DNA of 26,059 nucleotides from JAICLV01 sp036380925 (GCA_036380925.1 DASVDW010000044.1:1-26059), one strand, 5' to 3'. Counted from the first letter of the stretch, positions 1 to 7,091 are shown. Made by a program: numbers and translations. Notes: generated from the sequence alone by a model not told the origin.

Positions 1-54
1 CAACTCGACGACTGACGACGACACGCCTCACCGAGCCTGCGCAGCGCGGCACTC

Positions 55-1290
55 TCACGTCACACGTCGTTCGGGTAACTCGATCTCGAGATACCGGCCT
101 GACGAGACGATGTCGCGCAGGCGACGCATGCCCTCGTACACCTCAGCGAACGACGTGGTCAGCGGCGAGCAGCCCAACCGGACGAGATCCGGCCGACGGA
201 AGTCCGGCACCACCTGATGCTCGATCAGCGCCCGCGAGACGCGATACGCGTCGGCATGCCGCAACGACACGTGCGAACCTCTCTGCGCATCGGAGCGGGG
301 CGACGCGACTTCGAATCCGAGCGGCGCCAGCCACTCGTCGGCGAGCGCGATGACCAGCGAGGTGAGCGCGCTGCCCTTGGCGCGCAGGCGAGCGATCCCC
401 GCCTCCGCCAACAGTTTCACCCCCGACTCCACCAGGGCGATCCCGAGCACCGAGGGCGTGCCGACCAGAAACCGCTCGATCGACTCGACCGGCGAATAGA
501 CCGAATCCATCTCGAACTGCGCCTGCTGACCGAACCAGCCCCAGATCGGCTGCCGCGCGATCGACTGCAAGTCCGCGCGCACGTAGAGAAACGCCGGAGC
601 GCCGGGCCCGGCGTTCACATATTTGTACGTGCAGCCCACCGCGAAGTCGACCGCGCACGCGTCGAGAGAGATCGGCACCGCGCCGACCGAGTGGCACAGA
701 TCCCACAGCACCAACGCCCCAGCGTCATGCGCCGCCGCGGTGATCTCGGCCATCGACGCCAGCGCGCCGGACCGATAGTCCACGTGCGAAAGACACACGA
801 GCGCCACGTCGTCCGACAACGCGGCAGCGACCGCGTCGACAGAGACGCCGTCAATCTCGACCACCCGCAACCCGCGGGCCGACGCAAGCCCGGCGAGAAC
901 GTAACGGTCAGTGGGAAAGTTGCCGGCGTCGGTGACGATCGCCCGCCGGGAGGGACGCAGGTCGAGAGCGGCGGCGGCGAGCTTGTAGAGGTTGACCGAC
1001 GTCGAGTCGCTCACCACCACCTGACCGGGCGCCGCGCCCAACAAAGCGGAGCCGAGCAGATCCCCGACCGTGCGGGGCAACGAGATCCACGACTCCCAGG
1101 AGCGCACCAAACCGTGCGCCCACTGCGAGTGCACGACGTCGAACAACCGGTCCGCCGACGCGACCGGAAGCCGTCCCAGCGAGTTGCCGTCGAGGTAGAT
1201 CACGTCGTCGTCGGCGCCGACGAATCGCCCGCGATAAGCACGCAGAGGGTCAGCGCGGTCGAGCTCTTCGACGTCCCTCTTTGAAATCAC
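55..1290 (-). CDS. kynU: Kynureninase
   Basis: PLP-dependent hydrolase that cleaves L-kynurenine to anthranilate and alanine (or 3-hydroxykynurenine to 3-hydroxyanthranilate) in cytoplasmic tryptophan catabolism or NAD synthesis. The 411-residue length is normal for the family. Visible signatures are YLDGNSLG (about 32-39), the NFPTDRY substrate/PLP loop (124-130), WDLCHSVGA with the PLP-ring Asp at about 197, and CTYKYVNAGPGAPA with the Schiff-base Lys at about 223. The start is GTG at 1290, only six bases after the stop of the DUF3039 gene, so it is probably the last gene of that unit. No other kynurenine-pathway gene is inside the window; its partners could lie left of base 1. Identification is firm; substrate preference (Kyn or 3-OH-Kyn) cannot be read from sequence. 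Confidence 0.95.
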   Translation of the reverse strand: MISKRDVEELDRADPLRAYRGRFVGADDDVIYLDGNSLGRLPVASADRLFDVVHSQWAHGLVRSWESWISLPRTVGDLLGSALLGAAPGQVVVSDSTSVNLYKLAAAALDLRPSRRAIVTDAGNFPTDRYVLAGLASARGLRVVEIDGVSVDAVAAALSDDVALVCLSHVDYRSGALASMAEITAAAHDAGALVLWDLCHSVGAVPISLDACAVDFAVGCTYKYVNAGPGAPAFLYVRADLQSIARQPIWGWFGQQAQFEMDSVYSPVESIERFLVGTPSVLGIALVESGVKLLAEAGIARLRAKGSALTSLVIALADEWLAPLGFEVASPRSDAQRGSHVSLRHADAYRVSRALIEHQVVPDFRRPDLVRLGCSPLTTSFAEVYEGMRRLRDIVSSGRYLEIELPERRVT

Positions 1291-1296
1291 ACAAGC

Positions 1297-1581
1297 TCAG
1301 TCGGACGACGAGGGTTCGCCGGTGAGGAAGTTGTCGTAGATGTCTTTGCACTCAGGGCAAACCGGAAAACGCTTCGGGTCGCGCGACGGCACCCAGACCT
1401 TGCCGCACAGCGCCGTGATCGGCGTGCCCATCACCGACGCCTCCACGATCTTGTCTTTCGGCGCGTAGTGCGCGAAGCGCTCGTGGTCGCCGTCGTCGTT
1501 CGACAGCCGCGGAGCGGGGGTCTCCGTCTCCGGCAACGTCATGGTCTCGCCCAGCCCGGGCAGCGTCTCGATTTCGCTCAC
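1297..1581 (-). CDS. DUF3039 family protein
   Basis: Small conserved actinobacterial protein of unknown function, 94 residues. The conserved core runs from HERFAHYAPKDKI (about 33-45) through VMGTPITALCGKVW (50-63) to RFPVCPECKDIY (71-82). Cys59, Cys75 and Cys78, with nearby His33 and His38, could form a zinc site; that is inference. The N-terminal 30 residues are acidic and look disordered. The start is GTG at 1581, ten bases after the yqgE stop, preceded by a weak AGGA. It lies between yqgE and kynU in one apparent unit. I know of no established role for the family. Confidence 0.9.
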   Translation of the reverse strand: MSEIETLPGLGETMTLPETETPAPRLSNDDGDHERFAHYAPKDKIVEASVMGTPITALCGKVWVPSRDPKRFPVCPECKDIYDNFLTGEPSSSD

Positions 1582-1591
1582 GGTCGCAATC

Positions 1592-2155
1592 CTAGTTCTG
1601 GGTTGGATCCAGGGGCATGGTGTGCAGCAAAGCCAACTCGCCGCGCTGCCGCTTCAGCACCCGCGACCACAACGTGTCGGGCCGCGCGGTGAACGCGTCG
1701 TCCGGCTCGGCGTCGACCACCAGCCAGCCGCCGAGCCGCAGTTCTGTCTCGAGCTGCCCGGCCGCCCATCCGGCGTAACCGGCGAACAGCCGCAGCCCGT
1801 CAAGCACATCGATCAAGTCCTCCGGCGCGCTGTCCAGGTCGACCGCGCCGATGCGACCGGTGAGCCGAGTCCACCCCGACGGCGCCTCCGAGCGCACCCG
1901 GCCGAGACACACCACCACCTGCGGCGTGACCGGACCGCCGACGTGGACGACGGCAGGCTCGCTCACGACGCTCGCCCATCGCGGCACCGCGTCGTCCGCG
2001 GAGATCTCGCTCGGTCGGTTCAAGACGACGCCGAGCGCGCCATCCGCATCGTGGTCGAGTAAGAGGATGACCGACCTGACGAAGTTCGGATCGTCGAGCG
2101 TCGGCGCGGCAACCAGGAGCTTGCCGGCAAGCGAAGCGCCGTCGATTTCGACCAC
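1592..2155 (-). CDS. YqgE/AlgH (DUF179) family protein
   Basis: About 187 residues, with the family hallmarks SLAGKLLVAAPTLDDPNF near the N-terminus, SVILLLDHDADGALGVVLNRP, then VHVGGPV and RLFAGYAGWAAGQLE. The biochemical role of YqgE/AlgH proteins is not settled; the name comes from a proposed alginate-regulation role in Pseudomonas that is unlikely to apply here. The start is placed at GTG 2155 (VVEIDGASLAGK), because the recognisable domain begins there and upstream residues in this frame are arginine-rich shadow sequence. This start lies inside the end of the rhomboid-like gene, which continues in another frame to 2020. Translation may therefore be coupled to that gene. Followed ten bases later by DUF3039. 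Confidence 0.9.
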   Translation of the reverse strand: MVEIDGASLAGKLLVAAPTLDDPNFVRSVILLLDHDADGALGVVLNRPSEISADDAVPRWASVVSEPAVVHVGGPVTPQVVVCLGRVRSEAPSGWTRLTGRIGAVDLDSAPEDLIDVLDGLRLFAGYAGWAAGQLETELRLGGWLVVDAEPDDAFTARPDTLWSRVLKRQRGELALLHTMPLDPTQN

Positions 2156-2772
2156 CCCACCATGATGCCCAACGCGTGCCTCGGAAGCGCTGACCACCAC
2201 ACCACGCCGAGCGCCGCGGCCAGCAAGTGGCCCCACGCGGTGACGTCCGGGTCGGCGACCAGCGCGCCGCCCAACCCGCCCCACATCAGCGCCAGCGCCG
2301 CCAATCTGGCCCGATGCGGCAGCAGCCCGACAGCCGCCGCCACGATCGCGGCGAGCCCGTAGCTGACACCGACGTCAAGACGAGACAACGCGGACGACGG
2401 AAGCGCGCCGGCCAGCACACCGACGGCGACCGCGCCCTCCGTGAGCAACGTCGCCCCCACATGGCCGCTGAGGAAGATCCCGAGGGTGGCCCGCGTTCCG
2501 ATCTGCCGCTCCAACGCGGACGCCGCCACGCCGATAAGCACCGCCGCCACGACGAAATCGAAAACGCTGTCGACCCACATGCCGCTCGCGACAAGCACGA
2601 AAATCGGCCTGCTGGCCAGATGCGTGACGTCGGTGCTGGACGCGTGCAGCACATCCGAACGCGTCTGCGCGTCGAGCGCCCCGAGCGTGAGCGAACCCGC
2701 GGCGAGCAGGCAAAGATAGACGAAGGTGAACGGTGACTCGCGCCAGTTGGGCCACCAGGCGGCAGTCCGCAT
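2020..2772 (-). CDS. Rhomboid-like membrane protein
   Basis: About 250-residue polytopic membrane protein with several hydrophobic segments (roughly 15-32, 58-87, 95-122, 134-152, 156-173 and 180-195). Features consistent with a rhomboid-type intramembrane serine protease are a GxSxG motif, GVSYG, with Ser137, and a downstream AWGHLLAAALG with His182. Start ATG at 2772 is supported by GGGAGGG at 2781-2787, eight bases upstream. An in-frame extension to 2940 reads like antisense of the rhodanese gene and was excluded. The last 45 residues (after about 205) are a polar Arg/Ser-rich tail that overlaps yqgE in another frame. Either this is a real tail, or the natural stop has been lost. Proteolytic activity and substrates are unknown; it may be an inactive rhomboid-fold protein. 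Confidence 0.75.
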   Translation of the reverse strand: MRTAAWWPNWRESPFTFVYLCLLAAGSLTLGALDAQTRSDVLHASSTDVTHLASRPIFVLVASGMWVDSVFDFVVAAVLIGVAASALERQIGTRATLGIFLSGHVGATLLTEGAVAVGVLAGALPSSALSRLDVGVSYGLAAIVAAAVGLLPHRARLAALALMWGGLGGALVADPDVTAWGHLLAAALGVVWWSALPRHALGIMVGWSKSTALRLPASSWLPRRRSTIRTSSGRSSSYSTTMRMARSASS

Positions 2773-2836
2773 ACTCGCCACCCTCCCAACCAGCGACCGC
2801 CAGCGCCAGCTGTTTTCCTTCCCGCGAAGCGATATC

Positions 2837-3181
2837 TCACACGACGACGCCGGGTCGCCCATCGTCGTCGACAACCGGCAAGCCCGCGGCCACCCACGCC
2901 TCCATGCCGCCGACGACGTTGACCGCCCGCCAGCCGCCACGGTTCAGCGCGTCGACGACCACCACCGACCGGCCGCCGATGTGACACACGCAGGCGATCG
3001 TCCGATCCGTTGGCAGTTCCTCAACCCGCTGCCCCAACTCGGACATCGGGATGTGCACCGCCTGCGGCGCGTGCCCCCGCTCCCATTCGAAGTCTTCTCG
3101 GACGTCGAGCAGCAGCGCGCCGGCCTCGACGGCAGTCGAGGCGGCCGTGGCGCTCAGTTCTGGCACAGAGTCGAAACGCAT
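2837..3181 (-). CDS. Rhodanese-like sulfurtransferase
   Basis: Single-domain rhodanese of 114 residues, cytoplasmic (no signal or TM). It shows the LLLDVREDFEWERGHAPQAVHIPMS core (split here: LLLDVRE at 23-29, GHAPQAVHIPMSEL at 36-49) and the active-site loop CHIGGRS, with the persulfide-carrying Cys66 and Arg71 at the end of the loop. Such proteins move sulfane sulfur from thiosulfate or a persulfide donor to an acceptor; the partner cannot be inferred. ATG start at 3181, one base after the gatD stop, so it is almost certainly co-transcribed with murT-gatD. No functional link to D-Glu amidation is known to me. The usual second residue Arg of CRSGxRS loops is His here, which may tune substrate choice. 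Confidence 0.92.
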   Translation of the reverse strand: MRFDSVPELSATAASTAVEAGALLLDVREDFEWERGHAPQAVHIPMSELGQRVEELPTDRTIACVCHIGGRSVVVVDALNRGGWRAVNVVGGMEAWVAAGLPVVDDDGRPGVVV

Positions 3182-3182
3182 G

Positions 3183-3917
3183 TCATTCCTTCGCGGGTTT
3201 CACGGCGGCCAGCCGCTCGGCGCGCAGCGCGTCGACGGCCGGAAGATCGAGCGGCGGAAGCGACGACCCCACCACCCAGGACAACAAAAGGTCTGCCAGC
3301 TGCGGGTTTCTGGCCAAACCGGGCCCGTGCAGGTAGGTGCCCACGATCCGCCCTTGAACGGCGCCCTCGAGCTGGCCGACCCCGTTGCCCACGCCGGCGC
3401 GCACTCGCGCGAGCGGCCGCGCGCCGGCGCCCAACGTGGTGCCACCCGCGTGGTTCTCATAGCCGGTGAGCGGTTGGGTCAACTCAACGAGGGACGACGA
3501 AACCGGTTCGGCCAGCAACTCGCCGACCGCCCGCTTGGGTAACCGGCCGGTTGTCACGTCGAGCAGTTCGAGCCCCGGTTCGAGCACGCCGTTGGAACCC
3601 GGGAACTCCTTGCCCAGCAGCTGATATCCGGCGCACACGCCGAACACCGCGGCGCCGCGCTCGACGGCCCGCGCGAGTCCGCGGTCGCGCCGCAACGCGC
3701 GCGCGGCCGCGACCTGCGCGTCGTCTTCGCCACCCCCGAGGAGGTAGAGGTCGGCGCCGTCGGGCACCGGCTCGCCGGCGTCCAACTCAACCGGCTCGAC
3801 CTGCAGGCCGCGCAACCGCGCGCGCATCGTGAGCACCCGCAGGTTGCCGCCGTCGCCATAGGTGCCCAGCAGCATGGGATAGATCGAGACAAGGCGGATC
3901 GCCGCGTCACCCGGCAT
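3183..3917 (-). CDS. gatD: Lipid II isoglutaminyl synthase, glutaminase subunit GatD
   Basis: Class I glutamine amidotransferase subunit, 244 residues from ATG 3917. It releases ammonia from glutamine for MurT, which amidates the alpha-carboxyl of D-Glu in the peptidoglycan stem peptide. Visible features are SIYPMLLGTYGDGGN at the N-terminus (11-25), LYLLGGGEDDAQ (57-68), the nucleophile elbow FGVCAGYQLLG with Cys95, and GTYLHGPGLARNP with catalytic His197. The third member of the triad is supplied by MurT in characterised complexes. The gene overlaps the murT end by 11 bases, with a GGGGG run about eight bases before the ATG, which indicates coupled translation and stoichiometric subunits. 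The upstream extension to 3977 is murT shadow. Confidence 0.95.
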   Translation of the reverse strand: MPGDAAIRLVSIYPMLLGTYGDGGNLRVLTMRARLRGLQVEPVELDAGEPVPDGADLYLLGGGEDDAQVAAARALRRDRGLARAVERGAAVFGVCAGYQLLGKEFPGSNGVLEPGLELLDVTTGRLPKRAVGELLAEPVSSSLVELTQPLTGYENHAGGTTLGAGARPLARVRAGVGNGVGQLEGAVQGRIVGTYLHGPGLARNPQLADLLLSWVVGSSLPPLDLPAVDALRAERLAAVKPAKE

Positions 3918-5148
3918 CGCGCGCACCCCCTGCTCGGCGCAGCATCTCGCGGAACGCGGTGTAGGTGCCCACGGCATCCAGCGGCTGACCGCTCGGCTTG
4001 ATCGCCGTCGGCATCGCGGCCCAGGGATCTTCGACGGTCAGGTGCTCCACACCGGCGTAGGCGAGCCGCACCGCGAGATCGTGCCGCCGCTCCCCCGTCG
4101 CGACGACCAACCGACCGGCGAGGTTCTCAAACGGAACGTCCCACAGCCAGGACGGATCCTTGCCGTCGGCCGCGCGGGCGTTGATCGCGATCACCACCGG
4201 CGCGGGAGCGGGCGCCAGCATGCCGAACATCTCCGCCCACCCCGCGGGATTCTTGCCGAGCAGCAGCCGCACGCGGCGACCGCCGAGCGTGACCGTCTGG
4301 TAGCGGCCGCCCACCGAGCCGATCGGCGCCATCGCCGGCGACGCGATCTCCGCGGGCACGCCGAGCGCGTGGGCGGCGACCAGCGCCATCACCGCGTTCG
4401 CCTCGTTCGCCCGACCCGGGAGCCGCAACGCCAGCTCGCGCCGGGCGCCGCCGGGATCCACCACCGCGCCGTCGTCCAAGATCCACGACGGCGAGGGACG
4501 GCGAAACCCGCACTCGCAACTCCAGTCGCGCCCGTCGCGGCGCAAGATCGCGCCGCAGGAGGGACACAGCACCGAGTCGGCGGTCCAGGCGTTCCCGACC
4601 GACACCCAGGTGACGTCGGAGATCACGCTGGCCGCCCACACGATGTGCGGGTCGTCGGCGTTCGCCACCGCCGTCAGACCCGGCATCGCGGAGAACGTCG
4701 CGCGCCAGCGCCGCGCCACCATCGCCACCTCGCTGAGCCGGTCGAGCTGGTCGCGGCTGAGGTTGCCGAGCACGAGCAGCGCGTCCGGAGCGGCCCGCAG
4801 CAGGCCTGGCAGGTAGGTCTCGTCCGCCTCGAGGACGACGGGCGCGTCGTCCGCGACCCGCTGAGCGGGCATCGCGAGCGCCGCCACCAAACCGGCGGGC
4901 ATGTTGGCGCCGGAGTTGTTGGTGAGCACCGGGCCGGCCGCGCCCATCGCCGCGGCCAGCAGCTTCGTGGTGGTCGTCTTGCCGTTGGTGGCGGAGACGA
5001 AGGCGACGCGTCGGCCGAGCAGCAGTTGGACGAGCGCGTCGGGGCAGGCGGCCAGCACCACCCGGCCGCCGATCACGAAGCCGTCGCCGCGCCGCAGGGT
5101 CCGCGACATAACGCCCGCGAGCCGGCCGAGACCGGTGGCGGCGCGCAA
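3907..5148 (-). CDS. murT: Lipid II isoglutaminyl synthase, Mur ligase-like subunit MurT
   Basis: ATP-dependent subunit that activates D-Glu of lipid II for amidation with ammonia from GatD, at the inner face of the membrane. Domains: N-terminal helix with FVIGGRVVLA, Mur ligase central domain with P-loop TNGKTTTT (about 54-61), a Cys4 zinc-ribbon insert CPSCGAIL...WSCECGF typical of MurT, and a C-terminal DUF1727 domain with LLLGKNPAGWAEMFG and DPSWLWDVPFE, whose Asp region completes the GatD triad. The start is uncertain. ATG 5109 would cut into the N-terminal helix as remembered from mycobacterial MurT, so TTG 5148 is preferred. TTG 5241 would add Arg/Ser-rich residues antisense to the preceding gene. 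No clear Shine-Dalgarno decides between them. Confidence 0.94.
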   Translation of the reverse strand: MRAATGLGRLAGVMSRTLRRGDGFVIGGRVVLAACPDALVQLLLGRRVAFVSATNGKTTTTKLLAAAMGAAGPVLTNNSGANMPAGLVAALAMPAQRVADDAPVVLEADETYLPGLLRAAPDALLVLGNLSRDQLDRLSEVAMVARRWRATFSAMPGLTAVANADDPHIVWAASVISDVTWVSVGNAWTADSVLCPSCGAILRRDGRDWSCECGFRRPSPSWILDDGAVVDPGGARRELALRLPGRANEANAVMALVAAHALGVPAEIASPAMAPIGSVGGRYQTVTLGGRRVRLLLGKNPAGWAEMFGMLAPAPAPVVIAINARAADGKDPSWLWDVPFENLAGRLVVATGERRHDLAVRLAYAGVEHLTVEDPWAAMPTAIKPSGQPLDAVGTYTAFREMLRRAGGARDAG

Positions 5149-5161
5149 CCGCGCGCCGGAT

Positions 5162-5533
5162 TTAGTGGGCAGCGGGCTCTTCCGAGCGCTGCGCCGAGTC
5201 CGAGAGCTGCGCCGAGTCCGAGCGCTGCGCCGGCGCTCCAAGCGTCGGTTGCTCGGACGGCGACTCGGCCGCGGCGCGCTTGCGGGCGGGGGTCTCGACG
5301 CGGGCGGTCACGTCGGCCATCGCGTGGGTGACCCAACCGAGGATCCCGCCCAGCGCGGCCACGCCGACACCCACGAAGAACAGCCACGGCAGCGCGGCGA
5401 CCAGTCCGATGCCGCCCGCGAGGAAGCCGCCGCACACCAAGACGACGACAACCCAGGAGACCGGGCGGCCCTTGATGTGGCCATTCCACTCGGCGATCGA
5501 CGTGGAGTCGGGATCGTGGCTCGTGGGACTCAT
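5162..5533 (-). CDS. HGxxPAAW-like two-TM membrane protein
   Basis: Small protein of 123 residues with two hydrophobic segments (about 27-47 and 49-69), preceded by AEWNGHIKGRPVSWVVVV. This resembles the actinobacterial HGxxPAAW family, in which HG, Pro and Trp precede two TM helices, but the motif is divergent here (H-I-K-G-R-P-V-S-W). The function of that family is unknown. The C-terminal 50 residues are polar and end in three near-copies of SAQRSD, encoded by an 18-base tandem repeat. The ATG start at 5533 overlaps the stop of the preceding gene (ATGA at 5530-5533). Position directly before murT-gatD suggests a link to envelope synthesis, but this is inference. Confidence 0.8.
   Translation of the reverse strand: MSPTSHDPDSTSIAEWNGHIKGRPVSWVVVVLVCGGFLAGGIGLVAALPWLFFVGVGVAALGGILGWVTHAMADVTARVETPARKRAAAESPSEQPTLGAPAQRSDSAQLSDSAQRSEEPAAH
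5182..5235 (-). repeat. 18-bp tandem repeat, 3 copies
   Basis: Three adjacent near-identical units of 18 bases on the + strand (5182-5199, 5200-5217, 5218-5235), of the form CCGAGCGCTGCGCCGAGT. The second copy has one change (AGAGC for AGCGC) and the last ends GCG. They lie in frame in the two-TM protein and encode the SAQRSD/SAQLSD tail. Copy-number change would keep the frame. Confidence 0.9.
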
Positions 5534-5856
5534 GCGATTCCTCCGCGGGCGATGGTCGGACGGGTGTCGACTTCACCCTCAGGCTTGCTCGGCGCGGCGT
5601 TCGCCGGCCAACCGAACGTGTCGCCCCGGCGGCGTGGCCGCTGGGCGAGCTGGACCCCCGGCAGGATCCCGACCCGGCCGGCCGGGATGGGCACCGGCGT
5701 GGTCACCGGCGGATGACCGGGCACGGCGGGCAGCGCGCCGGCCGCCGGGATCGCCGCGGCGGCGCTGTGGCCACCGGGCGGCGGCGGCTCGAGCGCGGTC
5801 GAACCAGGCGCCTCGACCGGCTCAAGCGCGCCGTCGTCAGGTCGGGGTTGCGTCAT
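5530..5856 (-). CDS. Hypothetical proline-rich protein
   Basis: I do not recognise this 108-residue protein. It is rich in Pro, Ala and Gly, has no clear TM helix or signal peptide, and is probably largely disordered; a short, more ordered-looking stretch is GRVGILPGVQLAQRPRRRGDTFGWP (60-84, split GRVGILPGVQL / RRRGDTFGWP). The start is ATG 5856. AAGGAG lies only two bases upstream of it, an unusually short spacing. It overlaps the two-TM gene by four bases (ATGA), which supports real co-translation. The gene is in a gap that would otherwise be empty, its G/C third-position pattern looks coding, and it is the first gene after the sigma factor. Confidence 0.6.
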   Translation of the reverse strand: MTQPRPDDGALEPVEAPGSTALEPPPPGGHSAAAAIPAAGALPAVPGHPPVTTPVPIPAGRVGILPGVQLAQRPRRRGDTFGWPANAAPSKPEGEVDTRPTIARGGIA

Positions 5857-5893
5857 GGCTCCTTGGATACCACACCGACCCCGCTCGCCGACG

Positions 5894-5907
5894 CTCGCGT
5901 CCGCGAG
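5894..5907 (-). terminator. Small GC hairpin after the sigma gene
   Basis: The bases CTCGCGTCCGCGAG form a perfect inverted repeat (about 5-6 bp stem, tight loop) nine bases past the sigma factor stop. There is no T-run after it, so it is only a weak terminator candidate between the sigma gene and the proline-rich gene. Confidence 0.25.
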
Positions 5908-5915
5908 TGACCCTG

Positions 5916-6986
5916 TTAGCTAGCCCACTCCAGCAGCGAGTCGGGCGAGTCGGGGTCGCGCAGCTTCGCGAGCGCCTCCTTTTCGATCTGGCGGATCCGC
6001 TCGCGGGTCAATCCGACGTCTTGGCCGATCTCGTCGAGGGTGTGCGGGCGGCCGCCCACCAGCCCGAAGCGCAGCGCGAGCACCCGCGACTCCCGCGGGT
6101 CGAGCCCGGCGAGCGCCCGGTGGATGGTGTCGATCATCGCCTGGTACTCGATCGCGTCGTGCGCGCCAGGCGCCTCGGCGTCCTCGATCAGGTCGCCCAG
6201 CCGGGTGTCCTCGTCGTCGCCAACCGGATTGTCCAGGCTGACCGGCTGCCGCGCGTTGCGGAGCATCTCCTCGATCTGCTCCGGCGTGCGGTCGAGCTCG
6301 GCGGCCAGTTCCTCAGAGGTCGGCTCCCTGCCGAGCCTTTGGTGCAGATCGCGCTGCAAGCGGCCAAGCTTGTTCAGCTGCTCGACGACGTGCACGGGCA
6401 GCCGGATCGTGCGCGCCTGGTCGGCCAGCGCGCGGGTGATCGCCTGCCGGATCCACCACATCGCGTAGGTGGAGAACTTGTAGCCCTTCATGTAGTCGAA
6501 CTTCTCGACCGCGCGGATCAAGCCGAGGTTGCCCTCTTGGACGACGTCCAGGAACGACATGCCGCGGTTGGAGTACCGCTTGGCCACCGACACGACGAGC
6601 CGCAGGTTCGCCTCCAGCATGTGCGCCTTGGCCCGCCTGCCGTCGTCGCGGATCAACTCCAACTCGCGGCGCAGCTTGGCCGACAGCTTGGTCGCCCGCA
6701 GCTTGTGATCGGCGTACAACCCGGCCTCGATGCGCTTGGCGAGGTCGACCTCCTGCGCCGCGTCCAGCAGCGGCGTCCGCCCGATCTCGTTGAGGTAGTT
6801 GCGCACCGGGTCGGCCGAGACGCCGGGCTCCTCGCTGTCGAGGTCGACCTCGTCTTGGGCAAGTTCCTCAACCTCGGCCAGCTGGGGGTCGCCGTCAGCC
6901 TGGTCAGCGGTTATCGTGGAGCGAACCTCGACCTCCTCGCTCGTGGCGGGGGCGGCAGCGGTCCGCTTGCTGTCACGCGTGGTGAT
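5916..6986 (-). CDS. Group 2 (SigB/HrdB-like) RNA polymerase sigma factor
   Basis: Sigma-70 family factor with regions 1.2 to 4. Region 1.2 is DPVRNYLNEIGRTPLL. Region 2 contains LRLVVSVAKRY, FLDVVQEGNLGLIRAVEKF and FSTYAMWWIRQAITRA (split). Region 3 has TIRLPVHVVEQLNKL. Region 4 is LDEIGQDVGLTRERIRQIE (split), ending LLEWAS. The N-terminus lacks the long region 1.1 of SigA, so this is a SigB/HrdA-like group 2 factor. Start: the frame is open to ATG 7112, but that ATG lies upstream of the likely promoter (7067-7091), and codons 1-41 use rare codons such as CTA, GGA and ACA. The only good Shine-Dalgarno (GAAGGAG, 6993-6999) is six bases before an ATC codon at 6986, and no ATG/GTG/TTG follows before the conserved domain. 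I therefore place the start at this ATC, giving 356 residues. TTG 7049 is an alternative. Confidence 0.93.
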   Translation of the reverse strand: MTTRDSKRTAAAPATSEEVEVRSTITADQADGDPQLAEVEELAQDEVDLDSEEPGVSADPVRNYLNEIGRTPLLDAAQEVDLAKRIEAGLYADHKLRATKLSAKLRRELELIRDDGRRAKAHMLEANLRLVVSVAKRYSNRGMSFLDVVQEGNLGLIRAVEKFDYMKGYKFSTYAMWWIRQAITRALADQARTIRLPVHVVEQLNKLGRLQRDLHQRLGREPTSEELAAELDRTPEQIEEMLRNARQPVSLDNPVGDDEDTRLGDLIEDAEAPGAHDAIEYQAMIDTIHRALAGLDPRESRVLALRFGLVGGRPHTLDEIGQDVGLTRERIRQIEKEALAKLRDPDSPDSLLEWAS

Positions 6987-6992
6987 GATGTG

Positions 6993-6999
6993 CTCCTTC
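6993..6999 (-). promoter_or_regulatory. Strong Shine-Dalgarno of the sigma gene
   Basis: GAAGGAG on the minus strand, the best ribosome-binding match near this gene. It is followed after six bases (CACATC) by ATC ACC ACG, not by a standard start codon. It is the main evidence for an AUC start at 6986. Confidence 0.7.
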
Positions 7000-7022
7000 A
7001 GGGGACACGAGCTCGTTGGCTC

Positions 7023-7050
7023 GTTGATTTGCGCCCGGCGCGAAGTCAAC
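7023..7050 (-). other. Imperfect hairpin in the sigma gene leader
   Basis: In the predicted 5' leader RNA, GUUGA (7050-7046) can pair with UCAAC (7027-7023), then UU with AA, then GCGC with GCGC around a CGG loop. That is about 11 base pairs with one mismatch and one bulge. It lies between the predicted transcription start (about 7060) and the Shine-Dalgarno at 6993-6999. It could influence translation or RNA stability; no known riboswitch class is recognised. Confidence 0.45.
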
Positions 7051-7066
7051 CGGGCCGTACTGATAC

Positions 7067-7091
7067 AACGCTTGACGCCGCCCGATGTTCC
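7067..7091 (-). promoter_or_regulatory. ECF-type (SigE/SigH/SigR-like) promoter for the sigma gene
   Basis: The minus strand reads GGAAC (7091-7087), 16 bases, then CGTT (7070-7067). This matches the known consensus of stress ECF sigma factors of the SigE/SigH/SigR group in actinobacteria (GGAA-N16-18-CGTT). In mycobacteria, sigB itself is transcribed by such factors, which fits a SigB-like gene here. The start of transcription would be near 7060, downstream of the ATG at 7112. Confidence 0.7.

Noticed and set aside
1..54. Left-edge stretch past the kynureninase stop
   Set aside because: Too short to judge; I see no start of another gene, no clear hairpin with T-run and no repeat.
217..1284. 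Long plus-strand open frame opposite kynureninase (355 codons)
   Set aside because: Arg/His-rich translation typical of antisense frames in GC-rich DNA; kynureninase motifs on the minus strand are unmistakable.
2773..2940. N-terminal extension of the rhomboid-like protein from 2940
   Set aside because: Reads antisense-like over the rhodanese gene, while ATG 2772 has a well-placed GGGAGGG.
5182..5235. Short direct repeats as a possible CRISPR array
   Set aside because: Units are contiguous with no spacers, in frame, and encode a peptide repeat.
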